NCBI RefSeq assembly: GCF_003015185.1
Contig: NZ_CP027860.1
Location: 1 to 64,000 of the forward strand
Source: Ahniella affigens
Lineage (GTDB): Bacteria > Pseudomonadota > Gammaproteobacteria > Xanthomonadales > Ahniellaceae
Direction of reading: 5' to 3'
DNA: 64,000 nucleotides
Positions 49,131 through 58,704 of the stretch are shown here, in pieces. The notes beneath the pieces were generated by a model that saw only the letters and a program-made list of their open reading frames with translations, was not told the origin of the DNA and ran no database searches. Every line of letters begins with the position of its first letter. Position 1 is the stretch's first letter. The position numbers and the translations under genes are program-made.

Positions 49131-51308
49131 ATGCGGATGAAAATGCGCCTCCTTGCTCTAGCTTGCCTGTTGCCCACCCCGGCCCTGGCCGCCGACACTT
49201 GTTTCGGTGCCCTGTGTCAGTCGTGTGTGGCGCCGCTGTTCACGCCCAATCAAACGCTGATCAACGAAGGCCGCGACACGGCCGACACCCATATCGAAGC
49301 GGATCGCTACCAACTCGGTAAGGACGGTCAATACAGCGCGAATGGCAACGTCGTCATGCAGCGCGCCGACCAGGAAGTGAAGAGCGAATCAGCGACCTAT
49401 CAAACCGAACCACCCAAGGCGGCATTCCCGGCCCCGCTCAGCTATCAGGATCAGCGCATGCTGGCCACGGCGCAGTCCGGAACCTGGAGCGCTGACGACG
49501 GCACCCTGCTGAATCAAGTGTTGTTCCAAATGCGAGATGGCCGCGGCAATGGTCGCGCCGAAACGGCCAGTCTGGCTGGGCCGAAGAGTGCGCTGACGCG
49601 CGCGACGTTCACCAGTTGTGATCCGGCGCATCCGGCGTGGTCGCTCGCTGCCCAGAAAATCGAGATTGACTCGGACAAACAGGTGGGCCGCGCCGAGAAC
49701 GTGCGCCTGCAACTGGGCAAGGTGCCGATCTTTTACTGGCCGCGAATGAGTTTTCCGACCGACGCGCAGCGCAAGACCGGTTTCTTGTATCCGCAGCTTG
49801 GCAGCGCGAACGATTCGGGCTTCGACCTGATCGTACCGTACTACTTGAACCTGGCACCCAACTACGACGCCACGTTGAAACCGCGCTACATCCAAGAGCG
49901 CGGCCTGATGCTCGCTGCCGAAACGCGGTACTTGGGCGAAGCGTCGCTGACGGAGTTCGAGTTCAGTTGGTTGGATCACGATCGCAAGGCTGATGATCGC
50001 CGTACCTCGTTTGATTTCCGGCACCAGCAGCGATTTGGCGCGAACTGGTTCTTGAACGCCGACATTCGCGATGTCTCCGATGATCGGTATTTCGAGGACT
50101 TCGGTGATTCACTGAGCTCGGTCGCCACCAGCTTGCTGCCGTCCTCAGCCTACTTGACCGGTCGGGCCCCGTCGTGGACGTTCTCGGTCGGCGGCGATCG
50201 CCAGGAAGTGACCGACCCGCGTCTGCCGCTGAATGTCGAGCCGTATCGCCGTTTGCCGCGCGCGACCTTTGACTATTTGACCCCGAATCTGAGTGGGCCG
50301 CAGTTTCAGTTGGAATCCGAACTCGTCCGCTTCAGCAAGGATGGCGTCGACGGTGGCAATCGTCTGGATTTGACCCCCGCCGTGATCTGGCCGTTGGAGC
50401 GAAGCTACGGGTTTTTGCGCCCGAAGCTCGGTTACCGTTACACCGCGTATGAGCTGGATCGGGATATCGACTCCAGTCCGACGCGCGGGATGCCGATTGC
50501 GAGCCTGGATTCCGGCTTGATTTTTGAGCGCGAGGCAAACTGGTTTGGTGCCGATGGCACGCAAACACTTGAGCCGCGGGTCTACGCGCTCTATGTGCCG
50601 TACGAGAATCAGGACAACTTGCCGCTGTTCGACACGCAAGCCTTCACTTTCGGCTGGGGCTCGCTGTTCCGTGACAACGCGTTTACCGGTGCCGATCGCC
50701 AGATCGACGCCAAGCAAGTCACGGCCGCGCTGACCACGCGTTATCTGGACGATGCGGGACTGGAGCGGTTCCGGTTTTCGCTCGGTCAGATCCGCTATCT
50801 GGATCCGCCGCGCATCGCATTGCCCGGCACGCCGCTCCGGGATGAGCCCGGCTCGGCCTATGTGGCCGACCTGGAGCTGAACTGGACCAAGGACTGGACC
50901 CTGGCCGCCACCCATCAGTACGACCCGGCGGTGAGCGCCACCGAGTTGTCCAGCGTCTACGTGCAGCGGCACTTTTGGGATCGCGGCGTGGTCAATGTCG
51001 GCTATCGCTACCGGCGCGATCTGTTCGAGCAGGTCGATGTGTCCACGGCGATTCCGATCAAGGACAACTGGCTCTTGATCGCGCGCGTGAACCAAAGCCT
51101 CCGGGACGATGAATTGCTCGAGGGTTTAGCGGGATTTGAATACTCGACGTGCTGTATTGCCGTCCGGATTCTCGGTCGGCGCTATGTCCGCAACATCGAA
51201 GGTGACCTGAACAATGGCATTTACGTGGAACTCGAGTTCAAGGGATTGGGCTCGCTCGGCCGTCGGGCTGAGGACTTCCTGCGCCGTGCTATTCTCGGCT
51301 ATCGCTGA
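49131..51308 (+). CDS. lptD: LPS-assembly protein LptD
   Basis: 725 residues. Signal peptide (LLALACLLPTPALA), N-terminal OstA-like beta-jellyroll (residues about 45-180, ADRYQLGKDGQYSANGNVVM), then the large outer-membrane barrel. Cysteines at the N-terminus (DTCFGALCQSC) and the CC pair near the C-terminus (YSTCCIAVRILGRRYV) match the disulfides needed for function. Inserts lipopolysaccharide into the outer leaflet with LptE. First of four genes in the conserved lptD-surA-pdxA-rsmA order. Confidence 0.95.
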   Translation: MRMKMRLLALACLLPTPALAADTCFGALCQSCVAPLFTPNQTLINEGRDTADTHIEADRYQLGKDGQYSANGNVVMQRADQEVKSESATYQTEPPKAAFPAPLSYQDQRMLATAQSGTWSADDGTLLNQVLFQMRDGRGNGRAETASLAGPKSALTRATFTSCDPAHPAWSLAAQKIEIDSDKQVGRAENVRLQLGKVPIFYWPRMSFPTDAQRKTGFLYPQLGSANDSGFDLIVPYYLNLAPNYDATLKPRYIQERGLMLAAETRYLGEASLTEFEFSWLDHDRKADDRRTSFDFRHQQRFGANWFLNADIRDVSDDRYFEDFGDSLSSVATSLLPSSAYLTGRAPSWTFSVGGDRQEVTDPRLPLNVEPYRRLPRATFDYLTPNLSGPQFQLESELVRFSKDGVDGGNRLDLTPAVIWPLERSYGFLRPKLGYRYTAYELDRDIDSSPTRGMPIASLDSGLIFEREANWFGADGTQTLEPRVYALYVPYENQDNLPLFDTQAFTFGWGSLFRDNAFTGADRQIDAKQVTAALTTRYLDDAGLERFRFSLGQIRYLDPPRIALPGTPLRDEPGSAYVADLELNWTKDWTLAATHQYDPAVSATELSSVYVQRHFWDRGVVNVGYRYRRDLFEQVDVSTAIPIKDNWLLIARVNQSLRDDELLEGLAGFEYSTCCIAVRILGRRYVRNIEGDLNNGIYVELEFKGLGSLGRRAEDFLRRAILGYR

Positions 51309-51420
51309 GCCAGTGCCTGATCAATCCGGCCACCACCCCTTTTTTCGCGGGGTCCGCGCCACGGGTCAATTTTCGACCCGTCTCGCGCTGCCGCCGCGTT
51401 CTCCAGCAACACAGTACGGA

Positions 51421-52731
51421 ATGTCCATGATGAAGCGAATTCTTCCAGCCCTTGTCTTGACCCTGGCTTCGGCTCTGCCGATTTCGGCGCTGGCGCAAGG
51501 GGTCACGGTGCAGGACATCGACAAGATCATCGCGGTGGTCGACGAGGATGTGATCCTGAATAGCGAGCTCGATCGAGCCGTTACCAGCGTGCTCGCGCAA
51601 TTTGAATCCCGCGGGCAATCGGCGGCGCTGCCGCCGCGCGATGTGATCGAACGCCAAGTGCTTGAGCGGCTGATTCTGCAACGGGTCCAGGTTGCGCGCG
51701 CCGAGGGTACGGGTATTCGTGTATCCGACATTGAAGTCGACGACGCGCTGAACCGACTCGCCGCGCAAAACAACGCCTCGATTCCGCAACTGCGTTCAGC
51801 GATCGAGCGCGATGGCGCGAGCTTCGAGGAGTTCCGCAACGGTCTAAGAGACGAGCTCTCCGTACAGCGCCTGCGGCAGCGCTTTGTGCAGTCGCGCGTT
51901 CAGGTCAGCGATACAGAAGTGGACATTCTGCTCGCCAGCAATCAACTCCGGACCGGCGAAATCCGTGTCTCGCACATCCTGATCGGCATCCCAGAAAATG
52001 CCAATGCCAGCGCGGTCCAGGCCTCGGCAGGCAAAGCGGCCAAAGTCATCGAAGAGCTGAACGGCGGTCTCGATTTTGCGTCGGCAGCGATCAAATACTC
52101 GGATGGCCAGCAAGCCCTCGAAGGTGGTGATCTCGGCTGGCGTCGCATGGAGCAGATTCCGTCCGCCTTTGCCGAAATCGTCGGCCGCCTGCGGAAGGGC
52201 GAAGTCTCCGAGCCCGTCCGCGGCCCAAGTGGGTTCCACATCTTGAAGCTTGTCGACGAGCGTGAGGCCGAGAAGACGGTCGTCAAGGAATTTCATACCC
52301 GGCACGTCGTGGTCAAGGTCAGCGAACTCGTGACCGAAGACCAGGCGTTGGATCGCATCCAGAAAATTCGTGATCTGCTGCTCAAGGGCGCCAAATTCGA
52401 AGAAACCGCCCGCAAGTTTTCGGAAGACGACGCAACGTCGAACCTGGGTGGCGACATGGGCTGGTCGCCGGAAGGCGCGTTCGGTCCGCGCGTGACCCAA
52501 GTCATCGACGGCCTGAAGGACGGCGAGTTGTCCGAGCCATTCCGCTCCGATCTCGGGTGGCACGTGCTGCTCCGTGAAGCCAGTCGGGAAGTCGATCGCA
52601 GCGTGGAAGCCCGCCGCGAACAGGCCCGCGAGACGTTGGTCAATCGCAAGGCTGAAGAAGAATACGATGCCTTCCTGCGCCAGCTGAAGGGCGAGGCTTA
52701 CATCGAAAATCGTCTCACCGCGGCTGGCTGA
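51421..52731 (+). CDS. surA: Periplasmic chaperone/prolyl isomerase SurA
   Basis: 436 residues from the ATG at 51421 (signal LPALVLTLASALPISALA). SurA N-terminal domain with DIDKIIAVVDEDVILNSELD, then two parvulin domains (GEIRVSHILIGIPENANASA, DLGWRRMEQIPSAFAEIV; and TRHVVVKVSELVTEDQALDR, DMGWSPEGAFGPRVTQVIDG) and a C-terminal helix. Escorts outer-membrane proteins, including LptD encoded just upstream. Confidence 0.95.
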   Translation: MSMMKRILPALVLTLASALPISALAQGVTVQDIDKIIAVVDEDVILNSELDRAVTSVLAQFESRGQSAALPPRDVIERQVLERLILQRVQVARAEGTGIRVSDIEVDDALNRLAAQNNASIPQLRSAIERDGASFEEFRNGLRDELSVQRLRQRFVQSRVQVSDTEVDILLASNQLRTGEIRVSHILIGIPENANASAVQASAGKAAKVIEELNGGLDFASAAIKYSDGQQALEGGDLGWRRMEQIPSAFAEIVGRLRKGEVSEPVRGPSGFHILKLVDEREAEKTVVKEFHTRHVVVKVSELVTEDQALDRIQKIRDLLLKGAKFEETARKFSEDDATSNLGGDMGWSPEGAFGPRVTQVIDGLKDGELSEPFRSDLGWHVLLREASREVDRSVEARREQARETLVNRKAEEEYDAFLRQLKGEAYIENRLTAAG

Positions 52732-52734
52732 CCC

Positions 52735-53709
52735 ATGCTGCGCCTGGCGCTGACCGCCGGCGAACCTGCCGGCATCGGCCCGGAGCTGTTGGTTCGCGTC
52801 GCGCAATTGCCCTGGTCTGCTGAACTGGTGGCGCTGGCTGATCCAGCGCAGCTCGCAGACCTGGCCGCGCGGCTCCACTTGCCGCTGCAACTGCATTCGT
52901 ATGATCCGGCAGAGCCGCGCCGGCACCAGCCCGGTGCGCTCAGTGTGTTGCCCGTTCCGCTGGCCGAGCCGGTACGCCACGGCCAGTTGAATCCGGCCAA
53001 TGCGCCGGCGGTCATGGCGATGCTCACCCGCGCTGCCGAAGGCGCCGAAAGCGGTGAGTTCGCGGCCATCGTGACGGCGCCTGTGCAGAAGTCGGTGCTC
53101 AATCAAGGTGCGGTACGTTTTACCGGGCATACCGAATTTTTCGCCGAACGGGTCAAGCGACCGGTCGTCATGCTGTTGGTTGCCGATCGCCTTCGCGTGG
53201 CATTGCAGACCACCCACTTGCCACTCCGTGCAGTCGCCGATGCCATCAAGCCCGATGAACTCAGCAACACGCTTTGCATTCTGCACCGCGAACTGCGCGA
53301 ACGTTTCAAGATTGATACGCCGCGTATCGCTGTCCTTGGTTTGAACCCACACGCAGGTGAGAGCGGTCATCTGGGTCGGGAGGAAATCGAAATCATCGAG
53401 CCGGTGCTCAATGCGTGGCGGGCAGAAGGCATGCAGTTGATCGGCCCGTTGCCTGCCGATACCGCGATGGTGCCGAGTCGCCTGGCCGCGTTCGACGCCG
53501 TATTGGCGATGTATCACGACCAGGGGTTGCCGGTGCTGAAGTACGCGGGGTTTGGGCACGCGGTCAATATGACCCTCGGGCTGCCTTATATTCGAACCAG
53601 CGTCGATCACGGCACGGCGCTCGATCTGGCTGGGCAAGGCGTGGCCGATCCGGGCAGCCTGATTGCGGCGACGCGCCTGGCCCTCGATCTCATTTCGGAA
53701 CGCCAATGA
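52735..53709 (+). CDS. pdxA: 4-hydroxythreonine-4-phosphate dehydrogenase
   Basis: 324 residues. Starts MLRLALTAGEPAGIGPELLV; conserved KSVLNQGAVRFTGHTEFFAE and metal-binding THLPLRAVADAI, then ALNPHAGESGHLGREE-like (here LGLNPHAGESGHLGREEIEI), and TAMVPSRLAAFDAVLAMYHDQGLP. NAD-dependent step of pyridoxal phosphate synthesis. Three bases after surA; overlaps rsmA by 4 bases (ATGA). Confidence 0.95.
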   Translation: MLRLALTAGEPAGIGPELLVRVAQLPWSAELVALADPAQLADLAARLHLPLQLHSYDPAEPRRHQPGALSVLPVPLAEPVRHGQLNPANAPAVMAMLTRAAEGAESGEFAAIVTAPVQKSVLNQGAVRFTGHTEFFAERVKRPVVMLLVADRLRVALQTTHLPLRAVADAIKPDELSNTLCILHRELRERFKIDTPRIAVLGLNPHAGESGHLGREEIEIIEPVLNAWRAEGMQLIGPLPADTAMVPSRLAAFDAVLAMYHDQGLPVLKYAGFGHAVNMTLGLPYIRTSVDHGTALDLAGQGVADPGSLIAATRLALDLISERQ

Positions 53710-54503
53710 ATCGTGGACCCGATGGCCATCGCGCCAAGAAACAGTTCGGGCAGAACTTTCTGCATGACCGCCAAGTCATCGACAACATTGTGCGGGCCAT
53801 TGATCCGAAGCCGGGTGAGCCCATCGTCGAGATTGGTCCGGGTCGCGGCGCTTTGAGCTTCGCGTTGCTGAAGCGTACCGACGCGCTGACGGCCATCGAG
53901 ATCGATCGCGATCTGATTCCCTGGTTGAAGCAGCAGGATGCACGCATCCAGATCGTCGAGTCGGATGTGCTGAAGGTCGATTTCAGCGCGTTGGCGGAGC
54001 GCCTTGGCGGGCCGATTCGGCTGGTCGGCAATCTGCCCTACAACATCTCTTCGCCGATTCTGTTTCTGGCGCGCGAACACCGCTCCGCGATCCGCGACAT
54101 GCATTTCATGTTGCAAAAAGAAGTGGTCGAGCGCATCGCTGCCGGACCCGACAACAAGGACTACGGCCGCCTGACGGTGATGCTGCAATCCATGTTCGCG
54201 GTGGAACATCTGTTCAACGTACCGCCGTCGGCGTTCACGCCGGCACCCAAAGTGGATTCCGCCATCGTGCGGCTCCAGCCACTGCCGGTCGGCAGTTGGC
54301 CAGAGTTTGACGATGCGCGGCTCGAACTGGTGGTCAAAGCAGCGTTTTCGATGCGCCGCAAGACACTCCGCAATACGCTGAAAGGCGTGGTCGACGAAAC
54401 CGAGTTGCGGGCACACGGGATCGATCCGGGTGCCCGCGCCGAGCAACTTGATGTCGCGCAGTTCATTGGACTGGCACAACCTCAGGCAGCCACTGCGTCA
54501 TAG
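53706..54503 (+). CDS. rsmA: 16S rRNA dimethyladenosine transferase
   Basis: 265 residues from the ATG overlapping the pdxA stop. HRAKKQFGQNFLHDRQVIDN start, SAM-binding VEIGPGRGALSFALLK, catalytic NLPYNISSPILF, and C-terminal PPSAFTPAPKVDSAIVRL. Dimethylates two adenines of 16S rRNA helix 45 (ksgA synonym). The usual next genes apaG-apaH are absent here; the operon ends. Confidence 0.95.
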   Translation: MNRGPDGHRAKKQFGQNFLHDRQVIDNIVRAIDPKPGEPIVEIGPGRGALSFALLKRTDALTAIEIDRDLIPWLKQQDARIQIVESDVLKVDFSALAERLGGPIRLVGNLPYNISSPILFLAREHRSAIRDMHFMLQKEVVERIAAGPDNKDYGRLTVMLQSMFAVEHLFNVPPSAFTPAPKVDSAIVRLQPLPVGSWPEFDDARLELVVKAAFSMRRKTLRNTLKGVVDETELRAHGIDPGARAEQLDVAQFIGLAQPQAATAS

Positions 54504-54536
54504 CGCCTGAGAGACTTACGCCGCGGTCTTGGCAGA

Positions 54537-55325
54537 TCAGCGCGTGAGCTCGAACACCACCGACACGCTGGCACGCACCGGAATCATGCCTGGGGCGATG
54601 GCGCCCTCATTGGGCTCGCCGCTGCTCGGGGCCACGCTCATGACGTTCTGTGCAAAACCACCGCCGCCGTATTGGCCATAGCTCCGGTAATACCCGCAGC
54701 AGCTGTAGCCCCATTGCGACCAAGACCAGAAGCCGGAGCCGAGATCGTTGGATTCGTTGATGCTGGTTGCGGCGCCAATGTCCTGACCGAGTTCGCGCGC
54801 AAGTGCCTGAGCCTTTTCGCGCGCCGCGCGGATCGCCATGGCGCGGGCCTGATCGCGATATTGGCGGAGCGCGCTCGTGTGATACTCCACGTCCATCAGC
54901 ATCACTGTCGGGTCGGTGGACAATTCATTCGCAAGCGTGGCGAGCAGGTTGATTCGCCGCAGCGTGAACGTGGCTTCCGAACGAGCGGTGAAGCCGGTTT
55001 TTTGCTCCGCCTCGGTACAGGTGCCGCACTGCCATCGCGATGGGAATGTCATCGCGGGCGTCGTGGCCAAGTCGTTTTGACTCATGCCAAGCTCTTTTGC
55101 TCGCGCGAGCCAGCGCGCAACGGTTGCTTGGTTCTTTTCCCGCGTCGGAACCAGCGATTCGCCGTAGTTGACGACGGCCAACTTGAACAGCGCGTAATCG
55201 GGCTGCACCTGCACTTCGGCCTGACCCGTTACGGTCACCTGAGCCACGCTGAGCGGGGCAGCCAAGACCAGCAGCACACCACAAACCAAGTACTGAAGCC
55301 GAGCAAGAACGCGTTGAACAGGCAT
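54537..55325 (-). CDS. SIMPL-domain (DUF541) periplasmic protein
   Basis: 262 residues from the ATG at 55325. Signal peptide (LQYLVCGVLLVLAAPLSVAQ), then SIMPL domain: VTVTGQAEVQVQPDYALFKL, AKELGMSQNDLATTPAMTFP, RDQARAMAIRAAREKAQALA, and FELTR end. A Gly/Tyr-rich insertion (YSCCGYYRSYGQYGGGGF) with a CC pair is unusual. SIMPL proteins (BP26/OMP28-like) are periplasmic or outer-membrane associated, with unknown biochemical role. Confidence 0.85.
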   Translation of the reverse strand: MPVQRVLARLQYLVCGVLLVLAAPLSVAQVTVTGQAEVQVQPDYALFKLAVVNYGESLVPTREKNQATVARWLARAKELGMSQNDLATTPAMTFPSRWQCGTCTEAEQKTGFTARSEATFTLRRINLLATLANELSTDPTVMLMDVEYHTSALRQYRDQARAMAIRAAREKAQALARELGQDIGAATSINESNDLGSGFWSWSQWGYSCCGYYRSYGQYGGGGFAQNVMSVAPSSGEPNEGAIAPGMIPVRASVSVVFELTR

Positions 55326-55738
55326 GAGAGGGCTCCAAGAAGACGGAAAGGGCAACGGCGGCGCCAGAGTGATCGAGAACTGCGCGGGCCAGTGCCATAG
55401 TACCGACCGGAAATCGGGCAAAAAGTGCCGGCCGGTCGGTTGGATCCGGGCGTTTTCGGGGGTTTTGCGCGAATCACCCTGCGGCTGCGCCGGCAAACCA
55501 TGCGATCACGTTGTCTCAGGCTTTGAGAAAAAGCTGATATATCAATTGGTTACGGAATGGTGTCGGCCGCGGGCCGAAACCACCCGAACACGCCTTTCGG
55601 ACGTTGCGGGGTCTAACGGATTCCGCTTGAATCCAAAGGCGGGAAGGGGCTTCCTGGCTGGCTGTTTTGAACGGCTTCCCGGCGGGCCTGTTGGGTGCCC
55701 ACAGATTGGCTAGTTGCCCACAGATTGAGGTGTTCGTC
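55326..55738. other. Intergenic region
   Basis: About 410 bp between divergent genes. Contains an AT-rich GAAAAAGCTGATATATCAAT at 55528-55547 and a short direct repeat (GTTGGGTGCCCACAGATTGG, then AGTTGCCCACAGATTGAGG). No gene; probably holds promoters for both flanks. Confidence 0.4.
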
Positions 55739-56506
55739 ATGCAGGCTGAGCAGTTGCTTGAGGTCGAAACCAGCCAAGGTCGGCGCGTTCGCGTACTGGC
55801 CACGGTCAGTGCGCGCGCACGGCGTCTGAATCTGACCGTGGGTGCCGGCGGCGCGCGCGTTTCGATGCCGGAAGGCACGCATCCGGCCACGATTCGCGCG
55901 TTCTTGCGTGAGCACGCCGACTGGCTCGCCAAGAAGCTCCGTCAGCTCGAATTGACTGGTCGCAAACTCAGTGCGCCCGTGCCCGGTCGTGAGGACAGTC
56001 TCACGTTTCGTGGTGTGCAACTCCCGGTGGTGTGGAAGCACGAATCATTTCCAAAGATCCGCATCAGCAACAACGATCTGATCATTGGCTTGCCGATGGA
56101 TCGCGACGATGCGTTGCCGATTGCAACGCGCGGCATCCGCAATTTTCTGATGCGCGAAATGCGCCGCGAATCGACGCGTCTTGCGGCTTACTACGAATTG
56201 CGGCTCGGCAAGTCGGTGTCGGGTTTTCGCTTTCTGCCGATGAAAACACTATGGGGCAGCCTGAGTTCCAGTGGCCACATGACCTTGGATCTGTCGTTGA
56301 TTCTGGCGCCACCGAAGGCGCTGGAATATGTCGTCGTCCATGAAATGTGCCATCTGTGGGTGCGCAATCATTCCAGCAAGTTCTGGGATCGCGTCGCCGA
56401 TGTGTTTCCAGAAGTAGATTCGCAACGCGACTGGCTCAATCAGAGCGGTCATGGGATCAAGACCGAACTGGCCCGCTGGATCGGCAAGATGCCGCAAGCG
56501 ATTTGA
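55739..56506 (+). CDS. YgjP-like M48-type metallopeptidase
   Basis: 255 residues from the ATG at 55739. Belongs to the DUF45/YgjP zincin family: RARRLNLTVGAGGARVSMPE, MKTLWGSLSSSGHMTLDLSL, zinc motif YVVVHEMCHLWVRNHSSKFW (HExxH plus downstream His). Cytoplasmic, substrate unknown. No operon partner. Confidence 0.85.
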   Translation: MQAEQLLEVETSQGRRVRVLATVSARARRLNLTVGAGGARVSMPEGTHPATIRAFLREHADWLAKKLRQLELTGRKLSAPVPGREDSLTFRGVQLPVVWKHESFPKIRISNNDLIIGLPMDRDDALPIATRGIRNFLMREMRRESTRLAAYYELRLGKSVSGFRFLPMKTLWGSLSSSGHMTLDLSLILAPPKALEYVVVHEMCHLWVRNHSSKFWDRVADVFPEVDSQRDWLNQSGHGIKTELARWIGKMPQAI

Positions 56507-56529
56507 CGAGCGTCGGGAGCAGGCGCGAA

Positions 56530-57130
56530 TCAAACTTGCGGCAAGCCCGGTTCGGGCCTGAAGGCCCTCCTACAACAAGGCAACCGACCTCGCCGCAAGC
56601 GCGGGATCGAGCGGCGGTTTTTGTAGGAGCGGCTTCAGCCGCGAATCAATCTTGCTGCAAGCCCGGTTCGGGCCTGAAGGCCCTCCTACAGAAATGCGAC
56701 CGGCCTCGCCGCAACGGCGGGTTCGAGCGATGACTTTTGTAGGAGCGGCTTCAGCCGCGAATCGATCTTGCTGCAAGCCCGGCTCGGGCCTGAAGGCCCT
56801 CCGACAGAAAGGCAACCGGCCTCGCCGCAACGGCGGGTTCGAGCGATGACTTATTTAGGAGCGGCTTCAGCCGCGAATCAATCTTGCGGCAAGCCCGGTT
56901 CGGGCCTGAAGGCCCTCCGACAGAAAGGCAACCGGCCCCGCCGCAAACGCGGGTTCGAGCGGTGGTTCTTGTGGGAGCGGCTTCAGCCGCGAATCAATCT
57001 TGCTGCAAGCCCGGTTCGGGCCTGAAGGCCCTCCTACAAAAAGGCAACCGGCCTCGCCGCAACGGCGGGTTCGAGCGATAATGTTTGTAGGAGCGGCTTC
57101 AGCCGCGAATCAATCTTGCGGCAAGCCCGG
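56530..57130. repeat. REP-like tandem array, about five units of 116 bp
   Basis: Units start at about 56622, 56739, 56854, 56970 and 57085, with GTAGGAGCGGCTTCAGCCGC and CGGGCCTGAAGGCCCTCCTA hairpins and a CGGCCTCGCCGCAACGGCGG spacer. Related in its hairpins to the array at 43094-43735 but with hairpin order inverted and another spacer. Confidence 0.85.
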
Positions 57131-57289
57131 ATGAAATCGCGCCTCCCAACGGGCCAAACCTTTACCCACCGCAAAAAACCACCGTTGTGCGCGAATGACT
57201 GCGCGGCTGAGCGGACAACGGTCGGGACGCCGTGTGGCGCTATGGTAGCTTGTGCTACAACGCCGCTATAACCCGCTTGAGGAACCGCT

Positions 57290-57949
57290 ATGTCCGACCA
57301 GATCATCTTTGAAACCAGCGACTTCGCCGACAACCCTGAGCCCCGCTGTCCGTGCCTGCTGGTCCTCGATCACTCCGGTTCGATGGCTGGTCCGCCTATT
57401 GCCGAACTCAATGCCGGGCTTGCTGTGTTTCGCGATGAGTTGTTGGCCGATGGTTTGGCGATGAAGCGCGTCGAGGTGGGCATCATCGGGTTTGGCCCGG
57501 CGCGGGTGTTGCAAGAGTTCGAGACGGCCGCCACGTTCACACCGCCAACGCTCAAAGCCAATGGCGATACCCCGCTCGGTCAGGCGATCGAGATGGCAGT
57601 CGAAATGGTTCGCCAGCGCAAGCAGGAATACCGTCAGAACGGTATTTCGTACTATCGGCCCTGGATCTTTCTGATCACCGATGGCGCACCGACCGATGCC
57701 TGGGCGCAAGCCGAAACACTGATCAAACAGGGCGAACAAGACAAGTCATTCGCGTTCTTTCCGATCGGCGTGCGTGGCGCGAACATGACGATTCTTAGCC
57801 AGATCAGCACGCGCGCGCCACTGTCTCTCGATGGTTTGAAGTTCCGCGAGCTCTTCAGTTGGTTGTCGAGTTCTTTGCGTTCGGTGTCCAGGTCTACGCC
57901 GGGCACCGAGGTGAAGCTGGAGCCACCATCCGGTTGGGCCTCAGTGTGA
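57290..57949 (+). CDS. TerY-like von Willebrand A protein
   Basis: 219 residues. MIDAS motif [15 protein letters not shown] near residue 25, [17 protein letters not shown] and [15 protein letters not shown]. Cytoplasmic vWA of the TerY type, thought to nucleate complexes and be phosphorylated by partner kinases. The GAGGAA ribosome site precedes the ATG. First gene of the TerY-P operon; its stop overlaps the PP2C start. Confidence 0.85.
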   Translation: MSDQIIFETSDFADNPEPRCPCLLVLDHSGSMAGPPIAELNAGLAVFRDELLADGLAMKRVEVGIIGFGPARVLQEFETAATFTPPTLKANGDTPLGQAIEMAVEMVRQRKQEYRQNGISYYRPWIFLITDGAPTDAWAQAETLIKQGEQDKSFAFFPIGVRGANMTILSQISTRAPLSLDGLKFRELFSWLSSSLRSVSRSTPGTEVKLEPPSGWASV

Positions 57950-58704
57950 GTTGGGCGATCGCTTCGGCCGCTGCGGTCGGCAGCAGTCATCTGCGCGGCA
58001 ACACGCCGTGTCAGGATGCGTACTTGGTCGATACATTGCCGATGATTCTCGGTGAACCCGCCTTGATGGCGTTTGTTGCTGATGGCGCCGGTTCGGCGAG
58101 CATGGCCGAACAAGCAGCCCAGGCGGCGGTAGGCACCGCCGCCGAACACTGTCGCCAGCACGCGAATATGATCGGTGCCAGCTTCGATGCAGCGTTCATC
58201 AGTCAGCTGGTGCGGAGCGGTCGCGCGGCCATGGTGTCGCTCGCCGACAACGCGGGCCTGCCGGTCCGCGAGTTCGCGTGTACGTTGCTAGGGGTGCTCG
58301 CGTTCCGCGATCAGACGCTCGCGTTTCAGATTGGCGACGGCGGCATTGTGCTGGATCACGGTGATGGCTTAGCGCTTGCGATCACGCCAATGTCGGGTGA
58401 ATACGTCAACATGACACACTTTCTGATTGACGACGATGCCGAAACGCGCGTTGCCGTGCAGACGAGTGCGCGTGTTGAGCGGATGGCGCTGTTTTCGGAT
58501 GGGCTGCAGCGGCTCGCGCTGAGTCTGCAAGATCTCACCCCGCACGCGCCATTCTTTGCGCCGTTCTTCCAAACCTTGGGCAAAGTACCAAGCCCAACGC
58601 GCGAGCAACTGGATCAGGCGCTGGAGCAATTTCTCAGTTCAGACAAGGTCAATGCCCGTACCGATGACGACAAGACCTTGATTCTGGCTTGCCGGGTGGC
58701 ATGA
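57946..58704 (+). CDS. PP2C-type protein phosphatase (TerY-P triad)
   Basis: 252 residues from the GTG at 57946, which overlaps the vWA stop. PP2C motifs: [70 protein letters not shown] at the end. Mn/Mg-dependent phosphatase that would reverse the action of the two downstream kinases. Its stop overlaps the next start (ATGA). Confidence 0.85.
   Translation: MSWAIASAAAVGSSHLRGNTPCQDAYLVDTLPMILGEPALMAFVADGAGSASMAEQAAQAAVGTAAEHCRQHANMIGASFDAAFISQLVRSGRAAMVSLADNAGLPVREFACTLLGVLAFRDQTLAFQIGDGGIVLDHGDGLALAITPMSGEYVNMTHFLIDDDAETRVAVQTSARVERMALFSDGLQRLALSLQDLTPHAPFFAPFFQTLGKVPSPTREQLDQALEQFLSSDKVNARTDDDKTLILACRVA

Noticed and set aside
50145-51095. Minus-strand frame over lptD
   Set aside because: Shadow of a well-conserved gene; no motifs.
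51844-53706. 620-codon minus-strand frame over surA and pdxA
   Set aside because: It spans two clear core genes on the plus strand and has no recognisable protein features.
57859-57945. Upstream start for the PP2C gene (ATG-type at 57859)
   Set aside because: It would overlap the vWA gene by about 90 bases with a non-family leader; the GTG at 57946 gives the usual overlap and PP2C start.
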